The notes under the pieces: generated by a model | The model's input: only the letters and a program-made list of their open reading frames with translations | The model's database searches: none | What the model was told of the DNA's origin: nothing | DNA from: Motilimonas pumila | Lineage (GTDB): Bacteria; Pseudomonadota; Gammaproteobacteria; Enterobacterales; CBDFNC01 | Direction of reading: 5' to 3' | DNA: 64,000 bases | Assembly: GCF_003596335.1 (NCBI RefSeq) | Contig: NZ_QZCH01000010.1 | Location: forward strand, 1 to 64,000 | Position numbers and translations under genes: made by a program | In this document: piece by piece, positions 53,740-63,137 of the stretch | Layout of the letters: every line of letters begins with the position of its first letter | Position numbering within the stretch: the stretch's first letter is position 1

Positions 53740-54912
53740 CTACAAACAGCTATTAAATCGCGCAAAACCTTGCTCTAAATCGGCGATTAAATCATCGACA
53801 TCTTCTAAGCCTATGTGAACCCGCATTAATGGCCCAGCCGCTTGCCATTCGGTGGCTGTTCTTAAACTTTTCACGCCATTAACCGCTAGAATCAAGCTTT
53901 CATAACCGCCCCAAGAGTAACCCATTTTAAAGTGTTCCATGCCATCTAATAAAGCCGTTAACGCCGCTTGATTACCACGGTTTAGAACGAATGAGAAAAG
54001 GCCGTTACTGCCAGTAAAATCACGCTCAAAAAACGCATGGCCAGGGCAACTTGTAAATGCTGGGTGGCGAACATGATCCACTTCTTCACGTTGCTCAAGC
54101 CAACGTGCTACTTTCAATGCACTGTCTTGATGCTGACGCATTCTTACACCTATGGTTCTCAAACCACGTAGCGCGTTGTAGATATCATCAGGCGAAGTAC
54201 ATTGCCCCATAAGGTAACTGTTTTCGCGTAACTGCTCCCAATGCTGTTCGTTGGCCGTTGCCGTGCCTAACATTACGTCTGAGTGACCCACTATATACTT
54301 AGTGGCTGCTTGGATAGAGATATCAACGCCATGTGCGAACGGGTCAAAGTTAATCGGTGACGCCCAAGTGTTATCGAGCATGACCACGATGTCGTGTTGG
54401 TGAGCAATCTGAGCCAAAGTCGGTACATCTTGTACCTCCATGGTGAGTGAACCCGGAGATTCAAGAAACAACACACGCGTATTGTCTTGAATAAGGTCTT
54501 GAATGCCTTCGCCTATCATAGGATCATAATAGGTTGTCTCAACGCCTAAATTCTTTAGCAATTTGTTACAAAAATCACGGGTTGGCTCATAGGCGGTATC
54601 AACCATCAATAAATGATCGCCCGCTTTCACAAAAGATAAAATAGCGTTACTAATAGCGGCCGTTCCTGAAGGGTATAAGGCACAACCGGCACCGCCCTCT
54701 AACGCCACCATCGCATCTTGAAAAGCAAAGCTGGTATCTGTGCCACGGCGACCATAAAACATAACCTGGTTAGCCCGGTTGCGAGTCGCGTGTTTCATTT
54801 CAGCGACGCTATCGAATACGACCGTTGAGGCTCTGACCACAGGCGGATTAACCACGCCTTTTGTCCATTTTTTACTGCGACCTGCCGAGACAATCGTTGT
54901 GTCTTTTTTCAT
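53740..54912 (-). CDS. metC: Cystathionine beta-lyase
   Basis: 390 residues of the Cys/Met-metabolism PLP family. It splits cystathionine to homocysteine in methionine synthesis. MFYGRRGTDTSFAFQDAMV, ALYPSGTAAISNAIL and the PLP lysine in QAATKYIVGHSDVMLG are visible. YSWGGYESL near the C-terminus is typical of MetC rather than MetB. The start is preceded by GGGAG. Monocistronic. Confidence 0.92.
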   Translation of the reverse strand: MKKDTTIVSAGRSKKWTKGVVNPPVVRASTVVFDSVAEMKHATRNRANQVMFYGRRGTDTSFAFQDAMVALEGGAGCALYPSGTAAISNAILSFVKAGDHLLMVDTAYEPTRDFCNKLLKNLGVETTYYDPMIGEGIQDLIQDNTRVLFLESPGSLTMEVQDVPTLAQIAHQHDIVVMLDNTWASPINFDPFAHGVDISIQAATKYIVGHSDVMLGTATANEQHWEQLRENSYLMGQCTSPDDIYNALRGLRTIGVRMRQHQDSALKVARWLEQREEVDHVRHPAFTSCPGHAFFERDFTGSNGLFSFVLNRGNQAALTALLDGMEHFKMGYSWGGYESLILAVNGVKSLRTATEWQAAGPLMRVHIGLEDVDDLIADLEQGFARFNSCL

Positions 54913-54987
54913 TCAGCTTGCTCCCTCTAAAATTTATTTTATTTTCGCACTTTTTCCTGTTTAAGCCAAAGCTTGCCCGCGTTAGGC

Positions 54988-55016
54988 ACAAAAAAACCCA
55001 GCTAAGCTGGGTTTTA
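54988..55016 (-). terminator. Terminator of the DUF3581 gene
   Basis: AACCCAGC / GCTGGGTT stem with A- and T-runs, lying between DUF3581 and metC on the minus strand. Confidence 0.88.
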
Positions 55017-55040
55017 TCAGGCAGTAAAAGCTGGCCTTAG

Positions 55041-55751
55041 TTATGATTTGTCGTAAGCGTCTCGGCTCGCAAGGTATTGCTCACAAAATGCGTCGATAGC
55101 CACTTTATCAAATTCTCTTAAGCCACTAAGCACCATTTTCTTCGAGCCTGTACCGACAAGTTCCCCATCGGCTTTTACATCAAAGATAAGGTACGCGATG
55201 CCGCGTTTGCCATTCACTTCCAAGCGGCTTTCGGCCAACTCTAAAGTAGGCGCTGAGAAATCAACTCGACTTAAGCTAAACTCCATGCTCTCATAAATAA
55301 CCAATGGACGCTCAGGGTTCAGCATCACGTTATGCTCTGCCATCAAAGGCACGAGAATATGAGGAAAGTTATGTCCAGAGAACTCGACATAGTTTTTCGC
55401 CATCGTTTCGATCAGCTCTGCGTCGTGGTTAACTTCCCCTTCACGGGCCACGCTAAGGTACACTTTTTCTTTATCGTCCGTAACATCGAACTGGCAGTCA
55501 TCAGTATCAGGGAAGTTCAGCAATACGTCTTTGCCCACCATACCGGCAAAGGTAAACGCCATTTTCTTGCTTAAACCATACTTCGCCAACACCATAGAAA
55601 ATAATAAATCGCCCGGCACACAAAATCGCTTGTTATCAGGATCGTGCAGTGGGTTAAAGTCTCCAGCTACAGCTTTGGCGAAATGACTGGCTTGAGCAGG
55701 TGTGATTAACACTTGGTTATTCTGCTCGCTAAAAAATGGACTTAAAAACAT
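55041..55751 (-). CDS. DUF3581 family protein
   Basis: 236 residues. FAKAVAGDFNPLHDPDNKRF is a hotdog-fold hydratase-like motif (GDxNPLH), so a MaoC-type double hotdog fold is likely. The second half (LELAESRLEVNGKRGIAYLI) lacks obvious catalytic residues. The family is restricted mainly to marine gammaproteobacteria and has no assigned function. Monocistronic, with its own terminator. Confidence 0.85.
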   Translation of the reverse strand: MFLSPFFSEQNNQVLITPAQASHFAKAVAGDFNPLHDPDNKRFCVPGDLLFSMVLAKYGLSKKMAFTFAGMVGKDVLLNFPDTDDCQFDVTDDKEKVYLSVAREGEVNHDAELIETMAKNYVEFSGHNFPHILVPLMAEHNVMLNPERPLVIYESMEFSLSRVDFSAPTLELAESRLEVNGKRGIAYLIFDVKADGELVGTGSKKMVLSGLREFDKVAIDAFCEQYLASRDAYDKS

Positions 55752-55936
55752 CGAAATGAAGCTGCCTTGTAGATAAAAAAGGGTCGAGACGGTTAGACCG
55801 TAACAACAAGAGCGGTTTTATACCAATTATCCGCCTCGCTGTTAAGCAAAAAAGTGTAAATCTCCTACTCAACAAGGTAATTATGGTCGATTTCGTCAAG
55901 TTGAAAAAGCCACATTTAGATTATGCTTATACTGAT

Positions 55937-56398
55937 TTATAAGCACTGGCGCATAAATGCATGGTAGTTACACTCAAGTTGCTCCGCTTGTTGGTGATAA
56001 CCTTGCTGACTAAGCAAATTTACAGCTACTTCTGCGGTACTTAAACCGCCTTCGATTTGGTTTGCCCGCAGAATAAAAGTGGACGGTTTAGCGCACACTG
56101 AAACTTTAGGTAAAATGTGTAAACAAGGTGATTGCCGGTATATTTTTTTGGCTTCTTGCCAGGTGCTATCTATGATCAAGAAATGTTGAAAGCCCTTCAC
56201 TTCATCTTGGCTGCTACTTGCTTGGTCGCCAGGCATTAACAGCGCCATTGAGGTATTTAACGCTTTTGGCAAAACGTTACGCTGGCGTGACCAAATATAT
56301 CGCTGGCAGTGTTCAGGCCATAGCGCTTCAATCACTTGCCCGGTATTACTGCGACGGTGGACTTCTTTTGGGTGCGACAATAAATGAAAATGTAACAT
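55937..56398 (-). CDS. DTW-domain protein (tRNA uridine aminocarboxypropyltransferase-like)
   Basis: 153 residues from the ATG at 56398 (MLHFHLLSHPKEVHRRSNTG), where the family similarity begins; an upstream ATG at 56473 gives 25 unrelated residues. LLSHPKE...SNTG and LIIDSTWQEAKKIYRQSP are the SAM-binding and D-T-W-type motifs of the DTW domain. The N-terminal Cys cluster of longer DTW proteins (TapT/YfiP) is absent, so the enzymatic role is less certain. Divergent from cheV. Confidence 0.75.
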   Translation of the reverse strand: MLHFHLLSHPKEVHRRSNTGQVIEALWPEHCQRYIWSRQRNVLPKALNTSMALLMPGDQASSSQDEVKGFQHFLIIDSTWQEAKKIYRQSPCLHILPKVSVCAKPSTFILRANQIEGGLSTAEVAVNLLSQQGYHQQAEQLECNYHAFMRQCL

Positions 56399-56495
56399 AG
56401 CAAACCCAACTACAACGTGGTGACAATAAGTGAAAAGCGTTAAGATATCAGTTATAGCATGCCATACCAGCATTGATTTGTGAGGAAGTAGATAG

Positions 56496-57386
56496 ATGCA
56501 GCAAAACCAATCTCAAGGATTACTCACGTTTCAGCTTTCTAGCCAGCAAACATTTGCTATAGGCACCTTGAAGGTACAAGAAATTATCCCCTACAAACCC
56601 TATAGGCCAATTCCGAATGCCCATCCATATGTATTAGGCGCAGCTGATTTTCGTGGTAAGACGATCGCCGTGATAGACATGCCTGCTGCGGTAGGTTTTC
56701 GTCCTATTGCCAGTGAAGAAATGGCTAATTGCGTGATCATAGTGACCGATTGTAGCCGCCAATTAGTTGGCTTCTTAGTCCGAGGCATAGATAAAATTAG
56801 CCCCTGTGATTGGAAAAAGATTGTACCGCCCCCCAGTCATTTAGGTAAAGGCACCTATATGACTGGCGTTACTCACATTGAGGACAGCCTCGTTCAACTG
56901 CTAGACGTTGAGCTTTTGCTTGATCAAATTTACCCTAATGAAGCCAACACTGAGCTGCCTCATGTCAGTCCAGATGTGCTTGCCCGCTTAGTCGAGCAGC
57001 ACATTTTATTGGTGGACGATTCAGCGGTTGCCAGACGCCAATTAATGACGGCATTGGATGACTTGGGTTTAAGCTATCAAGTTAAGCACAATGGCCACGA
57101 CGCGTTTGATTATATGAAGCAAAGCCAGGCCGAAGGCCAAGCCGTAACTATTTTGGTCAGCGATATCGAGATGCCCGGATTAGATGGCTATGAGCTGACC
57201 TTTGAAGTGCGCAGTGCTCCGGCCATCGCCGACGCATACATCATTTTACATACGTCGTTGTCGAGCGAAATAAGCGTCGACCGGGCTAAGCAAGTAGGGG
57301 CCGACGAAGCGCTGACCAAATTCGATGCGATAGAGCTTGTGCAAGCAATCAGCCGAGGCTGCCAAGGAAGGCCATCAGAAACCTAA
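56496..57386 (+). CDS. cheV: Chemotaxis coupling protein CheV
   Basis: 296 residues. A CheW-like adaptor domain (about 8-155; FAIGTLKVQEIIPYKPYRPI, NAHPYVLGAADFRGKTIAVID) is fused to a receiver (about 168-290; HILLVDDSAVARRQLMTAL, phospho-acceptor Asp in LVSDIEMPGLDGYEL, Lys in DEALTKFDA). It links receptors to CheA and adapts by phosphorylation. No other che gene is nearby. AGGA precedes the ATG. Its 3' end overlaps the convergent PHP phosphatase gene by 12 nt. Confidence 0.95.
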   Translation: MQQNQSQGLLTFQLSSQQTFAIGTLKVQEIIPYKPYRPIPNAHPYVLGAADFRGKTIAVIDMPAAVGFRPIASEEMANCVIIVTDCSRQLVGFLVRGIDKISPCDWKKIVPPPSHLGKGTYMTGVTHIEDSLVQLLDVELLLDQIYPNEANTELPHVSPDVLARLVEQHILLVDDSAVARRQLMTALDDLGLSYQVKHNGHDAFDYMKQSQAEGQAVTILVSDIEMPGLDGYELTFEVRSAPAIADAYIILHTSLSSEISVDRAKQVGADEALTKFDAIELVQAISRGCQGRPSET

Positions 57387-58079
57387 AATAGCAGCGGGAG
57401 TGTCAACCACTAACGCCTTCGCTTTGACCTCTCCAATTAACTCGCATGCCCTGTTTTTAGCCGCTGCAAGCTTTGGAGGGCGATTAGTCAAGTTATGAGC
57501 GTCGCTGGCCATCACATCAACCAATCCTTGTTGCAGCAACTCTTCTGCCCTTTGTAAACTGATCTCGCCAAACTGCCCCAGTAAGGCTCCCGCGGTAATT
57601 TGCATTAAGCAGCCCTGTTTAATAAACGGTTGCAGTTTACTAGGCTGTTCCCATACCGCTCGATTACGTTCCGGGTGGGCAATCATAGGTAACACCCCTT
57701 GAGCTAATAACCAGGCCGTTAAGTTATCACTCCCAGGTGGAATATGGCTATGAGGAAATTCAAGCAGTAAAACGTCTTTATTACGGTAACGACCTAAAAA
57801 AGGCAATTTTTCCTGTTTTACCCACTGCATAATTTGAGGATCTAAACGGACCTCAGCAGCAAAAGAACAGGAGTAATCACTTGCATGTTCTAGTAAAGAG
57901 TTAAAAGACTGAGTAATTATCGCCTTATCATTATCAAACCTTCCGGCTTCTATATGAGGAGTAAACACGCAGTGGGAAATACCATCATCCTTAGCAGCTT
58001 GAAGCATAAGCACACTAGTAAGGTATGAGGGCGGGCCATCATCTATACCTGGAAGTATATGGCAATGTAAATCTATCAA
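57375..58079 (-). CDS. PHP-type tyrosine phosphatase, CpsB/CapC family
   Basis: 234 residues. The metal ligands of the PHP fold are visible: MIDLHCHILPGIDDGP, FTPHIE, MIAHPERNRAVW and VMASDAHN. CpsB/Wzb-like PHP phosphatases remove phosphate from the tyrosine tail of Wzc-type kinases and so control capsule or EPS chain length. The matching kinase lies 1 kb upstream. A terminator separates it from galU, so it may be expressed from read-through or its own promoter. Confidence 0.9.
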   Translation of the reverse strand: MIDLHCHILPGIDDGPPSYLTSVLMLQAAKDDGISHCVFTPHIEAGRFDNDKAIITQSFNSLLEHASDYSCSFAAEVRLDPQIMQWVKQEKLPFLGRYRNKDVLLLEFPHSHIPPGSDNLTAWLLAQGVLPMIAHPERNRAVWEQPSKLQPFIKQGCLMQITAGALLGQFGEISLQRAEELLQQGLVDVMASDAHNLTNRPPKLAAAKNRACELIGEVKAKALVVDTPAAILGF

Positions 58080-58202
58080 TGAGTGTTCCTTGCCCGAATA
58101 GGTTTAAAACCAAGGTTTCTTTATGCCTGTAAATGAAAGGACGATGTTAGCACAAGAGTTATTTACAGGGGCAAAAAGCTAGTTCAACCTCGCTCTCTAA
58201 TT

Positions 58203-58230
58203 AAAAAAGAGGCTTAAAAGCCTCTTTTTT
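58203..58230 (-). terminator. Terminator after galU
   Basis: AAAAAAGAGGCTT / AAGCCTCTTTTTT around AA, functional in both directions. It marks the end of the main EPS operon. Confidence 0.9.
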
Positions 58231-58251
58231 AACTGTGGTTAATCAAACAGT

Positions 58252-59085
58252 TTAACCTTTATAGAACTTCTCATAACAGTAGTTTGTCGCCTCGATGAAA
58301 CCAGGTACGCTACCACAGTCAAATCGACGCCCTTTAAATTTATATGCTAACACACAGCCTGACTTCGCTTGCTTCAACAAGGCATCTGTAATTTGGATTT
58401 CGCCACCTTTACCTGGTTCTTGCGTTTCCAAGATATCAAAAATGTCAGGGGTTAGAATATAACGGCCAATGATCGCCATGTTACTTGGCGCGGTTCCAGG
58501 CTCAGGCTTTTCCACCATATCATCAACACGAAATAAATCATCTTTGATCATCTCACCGGCTATCACACCATACTTGTGTGTTTCGTCAGCAGGGACTTCT
58601 TCAACCGCAACAATGCTACAACGGAATTGCTTATACAAAGCAACCATTTGAGCAAGTACGCCTTCATCAGGGTTGATGCATAAATCATCGGCTAGCACTA
58701 CAGCAAAAGGCTCATCCCCAACCAACTCTTTACCGGTTAAGATAGCGTGACCAAGACCTTTCATTTCTCTCTGGCGGATAAAAGTAAACTTAGCAGTATC
58801 GATGATATTACGAATATCAATCAACATGTCTTCTTTTGCTGTGCCACTAATTTGATGCTCTAACTCATAGTTAGAATCAAAATGATCAGATAAAGAATGC
58901 TTGCCGCGACCAGTAACAATACACATGCCATCAATGCCAGCGGCAATGGCTTCATCCACACCGTATTCAATCAAAGGCTTATTCACAATAGGCATCATTT
59001 CCTTTGGCATAGACTTGGTTGCAGGAAGGAAACGAGTTCCATATCCTGCAGCAGGAAATAAACATTTTTTGATTGTTGCGTTCAT
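58252..59085 (-). CDS. galU: UTP-glucose-1-phosphate uridylyltransferase
   Basis: 277 residues. It makes UDP-glucose. The nucleotide-binding start KCLFPAAGYGTRFLPATKSMPKEM, then FAVVLADDLCI, VEKPEPGTAPSNMAIIGRYIL and the sugar-binding DCGSVPGFIEATNYC are typical of GalU. It is 24 nt after wzc within the EPS operon, supplying the sugar nucleotide for the polymer. Confidence 0.96.
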   Translation of the reverse strand: MNATIKKCLFPAAGYGTRFLPATKSMPKEMMPIVNKPLIEYGVDEAIAAGIDGMCIVTGRGKHSLSDHFDSNYELEHQISGTAKEDMLIDIRNIIDTAKFTFIRQREMKGLGHAILTGKELVGDEPFAVVLADDLCINPDEGVLAQMVALYKQFRCSIVAVEEVPADETHKYGVIAGEMIKDDLFRVDDMVEKPEPGTAPSNMAIIGRYILTPDIFDILETQEPGKGGEIQITDALLKQAKSGCVLAYKFKGRRFDCGSVPGFIEATNYCYEKFYKG

Positions 59086-59109
59086 ATTTTAATCTCTTAA
59101 TTAACGTTC

Positions 59110-61314
59110 TTAAACCGCTACTTGTGCTGCGCTGTAATATTCAGAGTAACTCTCAAAGTCACCATAACGCTGTGCTTTCTTCATATTCAGGTTATTCAGA
59201 ATCACACCATCAATTTTCACACCTTGCTGAACAAGCTTACCAAGAGTTTGTTTCACTATTACAGTACGTGTTTGCTCGGCTTTTGTAACGAGAATACAGG
59301 AATCTACATTTTTTGAAATCAATAATGCATCACTCACGGCTTGGCAAGGCGCTGTATCAATCACAACCCTATTGTACTGCTGCTTAAGGTTGCTGATTAA
59401 CTGGCCAAAATTGGCAGAGGCAATCAATTCCTGTGGATTAGGCGGAATTAACCCAGCAACAAGTACGTCTAACCCTGTTGCTTCGTCTTTCACTAAACAC
59501 TCTTCAAAAGAATGCGTACCCGCAATTAAGTTGGCTAAGCCAGGCTGTGATGCTGGAATACCAAAACGCTTAGCTAATGAAGGGCGTCGAAGGTCACAAT
59601 CAATTAAAATTGTTTTTTCAAGCTGTGCTAAGGAGTATGCCAGACTAACTGAAACGCTCGTTTTCCCTTCATTCGGCTCTGAAGAGGTTAACATTAAGAC
59701 TTTGTTTTCTTGATTCATATTCGACAACATGTAACCCGTTCGAATACTTCTGATGCCTTCAGAATAAGCTTTCTGTTTTTCATCAAAGTAAATATTAACC
59801 GGTAGCTTCTTTTTCTTTACTTTTATCTCAGGAAGTACGCCTAATAAGTTAACACCTAGTTCTGGTTCAACTTGCTTAACTCTGGTAAATGTATCATTCA
59901 TCGCTTCAACTACAAATGCGACGACACAAGCAAAACCAAATGCAAATACAAAAGCGATAATCACCATCATCTTTCTATTTGGAGCACTTGGGAAAAGAGC
60001 AGGCTTTGCATTATCAGTAAAGCGCGCAATGGTTGAGCCAAAGTCACTAGAAGCAGAAGTTTCTTTGTAGCGTGTTAAAAACAAGTCATACAGCTGTCTA
60101 TTTGAATCAACTTCTCGCTTTAACTCCGCATACTGAGAGCTTTTAACCGTTAAGCTTTGATACTCAAATTTTCGCTTTTCTAATTCGCTCTCTAGCGTTT
60201 TCTCTGCTTGCTTTGCAGCTGCCAGTTCAGTCGATAAGCCAGCCATTAGCTGCTTAATTTCCTGATTCAAATTCGCCCTTGCATTTCTTAGCTCAGCATT
60301 AGCTGCTTTCATGGTTGGGTGTTTGGGCCCGTATCGTTTACTTAAGTCTGATACTTTACGCTGGGCTGTAGAAACTGCGAGTTTACTATCACGGATAACA
60401 GGGTGATTAGTAATTTCAGGAATGCTTGTTAATTGAGAAACACTGTTCGAGTTTTCTTGTAACATGTTATTAAGAGACTCAGAAGCTACGCGACGATCTC
60501 TTGCATGGTTTAACTGTGTAGTGAGCTCATTCAACTCTTGACTGGCCAAGCCGCCAACACCTTCAATATCAACGAGACCTTCGTCTTGTAAAAAGCGCTG
60601 CAGCGTTTCTTCAGATTGTTGCAGTGCCGTCTTCAGTGTTGACATTCTTTCGTTCAACCAACCAGAAGCTTTATTGGCTACTTGTAACGTCGCATCCAAG
60701 TTACTTTCGATGTAAGCATTACCGACAGCGTTTGCAATATCGGCAGCCAACTGAGGGTTTTCACTTTTAAATGAAATCCTCACTAACTGAGTCTTTCGAA
60801 TTGGCATAATAGCCAGTTTAGATTTAAATGCCGAAAGCACTTGTTGTTCGGTCTTAAAAGCTAACCTTTCTGGCGATACCGCAACAGGCGGTTTCTTAAA
60901 GTTTGCTAAGAAAGGAAGTAACGAGACCAGATCAAAATCGATTAATTTCTTTTTCGGCGTTAAGTTAGGATTAAACTCAGGGTTATTGATAAGGTCAAGC
61001 TTATTAATAACATCCATAGCAATAGCATCTGATTTCAGGATTTCGAACTGAGTTAAGAAGTACTCATTGATACGTGGATCTAAGCCATAGACTTCTTCCA
61101 CGGACACCGCTTTAGCTTGCTTTGACTCAATCAATAAGGTTGCTGTTGAAGTATAAATCGACGGTTTGGATAAGGCTACCATGGTCGCTATCGACGTAAC
61201 GACAATGGAAAAAAACATAATTAACCACTTGTACTTCATCAATGTCATCCAAACTTGCTTTATGTCTATCATCTGCTCAACTGCAGGCATAAGCGAAGGT
61301 GATTTTTGTTCCAT
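59110..61314 (-). CDS. wzc: Wzc-like polysaccharide co-polymerase and tyrosine autokinase
   Basis: 734 residues. The ATG at 61314 is preferred to an in-frame TTG at 61329. Wzz chain-length domain with two membrane helices (about 35-55 and 445-465), and a long periplasmic coiled coil between. The cytosolic BY-kinase has Walker A SSEPNEGKTSVSVS, Walker A' ILIDCDLRRPSL and Walker B VVIDTAP, and the C-terminal Tyr cluster RYGDFESYSEYYS is the autophosphorylation tail. It couples polymerisation to export through Wza. Confidence 0.94.
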   Translation of the reverse strand: MEQKSPSLMPAVEQMIDIKQVWMTLMKYKWLIMFFSIVVTSIATMVALSKPSIYTSTATLLIESKQAKAVSVEEVYGLDPRINEYFLTQFEILKSDAIAMDVINKLDLINNPEFNPNLTPKKKLIDFDLVSLLPFLANFKKPPVAVSPERLAFKTEQQVLSAFKSKLAIMPIRKTQLVRISFKSENPQLAADIANAVGNAYIESNLDATLQVANKASGWLNERMSTLKTALQQSEETLQRFLQDEGLVDIEGVGGLASQELNELTTQLNHARDRRVASESLNNMLQENSNSVSQLTSIPEITNHPVIRDSKLAVSTAQRKVSDLSKRYGPKHPTMKAANAELRNARANLNQEIKQLMAGLSTELAAAKQAEKTLESELEKRKFEYQSLTVKSSQYAELKREVDSNRQLYDLFLTRYKETSASSDFGSTIARFTDNAKPALFPSAPNRKMMVIIAFVFAFGFACVVAFVVEAMNDTFTRVKQVEPELGVNLLGVLPEIKVKKKKLPVNIYFDEKQKAYSEGIRSIRTGYMLSNMNQENKVLMLTSSEPNEGKTSVSVSLAYSLAQLEKTILIDCDLRRPSLAKRFGIPASQPGLANLIAGTHSFEECLVKDEATGLDVLVAGLIPPNPQELIASANFGQLISNLKQQYNRVVIDTAPCQAVSDALLISKNVDSCILVTKAEQTRTVIVKQTLGKLVQQGVKIDGVILNNLNMKKAQRYGDFESYSEYYSAAQVAV

Positions 61315-61332
61315 ATTCTTATACCCCAATTA

Positions 61333-61869
61333 TTAGAAGAAGCTTTGTTCAACAGTAAGGATGTCGCCAGGCATTATTTTTTTTGACAACTCGACACTTA
61401 ACCCCTTCCTATTCGGGTTATCGCTAGAAGACAGAATAATATCCGACTTAGAAGCTCTCTCGGTAAAACCGCCAGCCAAAGCGATGGCTTTATTGACCGT
61501 TAAACCTGGTTGAAATTCATAGCCACCAGGTTGTTTGACCTCACCGTTTATAAAGAATGAGCGATATGATGTAATACTTACATGCACATTAGGTGAAATT
61601 AAATAGTCACCCTTTAAACCATTCTCAATGGTATCTTTCACTTTTTCTACAGTTAGTCCCTTCACTTGTAAACGACCTAAAAATGGATAGTTAATTCGAC
61701 CACTATCATTAAGCAGAATCTCAGTCGATAACTCAGGTTCGCCATATACCTGAATAGATATAGTATCTCCCGCTCCCAACTTATAATTTGCTTCAAAATC
61801 ATTTGCCCAGCCAAATGCGGCTATAAAACAAGACAAAAAACCCAATATAAATGTATACGTTTTTTTCAT
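61333..61869 (-). CDS. Polysaccharide export protein, Wza-like (short form)
   Basis: 178 residues. Signal peptide (TYTFILGFLSCFIAAFGWA), Poly_export domain (YKLGAGDTISIQVYGEPELS) and one SLBB domain (SYRSFFINGEVKQPGGYEFQ). It has no lipobox and only one SLBB, so it is shorter than E. coli Wza (379 residues), a type usually partnered by a separate outer-membrane barrel, here the next gene upstream. It is 18 nt before wzc. Confidence 0.9.
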   Translation of the reverse strand: MKKTYTFILGFLSCFIAAFGWANDFEANYKLGAGDTISIQVYGEPELSTEILLNDSGRINYPFLGRLQVKGLTVEKVKDTIENGLKGDYLISPNVHVSITSYRSFFINGEVKQPGGYEFQPGLTVNKAIALAGGFTERASKSDIILSSSDNPNRKGLSVELSKKIMPGDILTVEQSFF

Positions 61870-61871
61870 TT

Positions 61872-63128
61872 TTACATCACTACTTTAGCTGTTATAAAAA
61901 ACAAGTTCTTATCATAACCAATTGAATTTTGGTTTGAATTTTTATTCTTAATGTGAACACCCGCCCCCAAACTCAACCATCGATGAAAGTCATAGTTAAG
62001 CCCTAGAGAATATTGATGAGTATCATCTTCACGAGTAATGCCTTTGAAGTCATCATTAATGAATGACCAACTTAAAGAGCTATTAAGTTGAGGCAGCCAA
62101 TAATGCTGCCAAGTAAGGTCGATTAAAGTTACTTGCTTATAATCGCCAGACTGCTCGGGATCTTTTGCACTTCGTTGTGAGTTAAGCTCGATAGAAGAGA
62201 AAGGTTTTACATACCAAGTTAAACCTACATCCCAACTAATATCTTCAAAATTCTTTCTTTCACCAGCTTTGAATCTTTTATGCTGGTAACCCACTTTTGC
62301 CGTTCCTGTAATACTCGCCGTAGTATCCCAAGATGCTCCAACAAAAACGAAATGGTCATCGGAGTCTCTCGAAATGTTATTCAAGCTGACTTTGTCATAT
62401 CGCTTATCATTTTTCATCACTTCGAACAACAAACTAGACTTTGGTGCTAAACGATAATAAAAGGCGGCTTGATAATTAATCGCGTCGAAATCTCGGAACT
62501 GGGTAGTTTCTCTAAAGTTTCGATAGGCTTTATCTTCGTACCCTAAAGAAAACTCTAACCTTCCGGTAGCATGGTTACCGCCAAAGCGATACTTTAAAGA
62601 CGCGTCATGAATGTGATACCTAACGACCTCATCGATGAGGTCTCCGACTCCCTCAGAGATACCATCACCGCGTTCATCATGACCGGCAGTAAAATCGTAA
62701 TATACGAAAAGGCGATTACGAGTATTAAATTCAAAGCCAGAAAAAAGATTAAAGAAGTGATCCGTATAATTGTCTTGTTTAGAGCTAAAGTAATCCCCTC
62801 GAGACAATCTATACCTCAACTCATATTTATGACGGCTGGGTTGTATCGCGACAGCTATGGCAGGAGACAGAATAGAGCCCCAAGAAGTGGTCGTCTGCGC
62901 ATTGGTATTTGTAACATTATCATCATAGAAGCTGACCACATCGAATGAAGGTAACACTTCTATGCCATTTGCCGTCTGAATGGGATAAGTGTTCGTACCC
63001 GACGCAGGAATCCGAATCCCATTTTCTGACACAAACGGAGTCAATGACACCTCAGACCATGCTGAAACACTCCAACAGCATGAGAAAACAACTAATGCCA
63101 ACTGCCTATAGCACATATTCCACTTCAC
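61872..63128 (-). CDS. Outer-membrane beta-barrel protein of the EPS operon (BBP2-like)
   Basis: 418 residues. Signal peptide (LALVVFSCCWSVSAWS), then alternating amphipathic strands rich in aromatic residues (HKYELRYRLSRGDYFSSKQD, NRLFVYYDFTAGHDERGD) ending in a final strand FFITAKVVM. It is like the putative beta-barrel porin 2 proteins of EPS loci, and probably forms the outer-membrane pore for polymer together with the short Wza. Two nt separate it from the wza-like gene. Confidence 0.85.
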   Translation of the reverse strand: MKWNMCYRQLALVVFSCCWSVSAWSEVSLTPFVSENGIRIPASGTNTYPIQTANGIEVLPSFDVVSFYDDNVTNTNAQTTTSWGSILSPAIAVAIQPSRHKYELRYRLSRGDYFSSKQDNYTDHFFNLFSGFEFNTRNRLFVYYDFTAGHDERGDGISEGVGDLIDEVVRYHIHDASLKYRFGGNHATGRLEFSLGYEDKAYRNFRETTQFRDFDAINYQAAFYYRLAPKSSLLFEVMKNDKRYDKVSLNNISRDSDDHFVFVGASWDTTASITGTAKVGYQHKRFKAGERKNFEDISWDVGLTWYVKPFSSIELNSQRSAKDPEQSGDYKQVTLIDLTWQHYWLPQLNSSLSWSFINDDFKGITREDDTHQYSLGLNYDFHRWLSLGAGVHIKNKNSNQNSIGYDKNLFFITAKVVM

Positions 63129-63137
63129 CTTAACTAC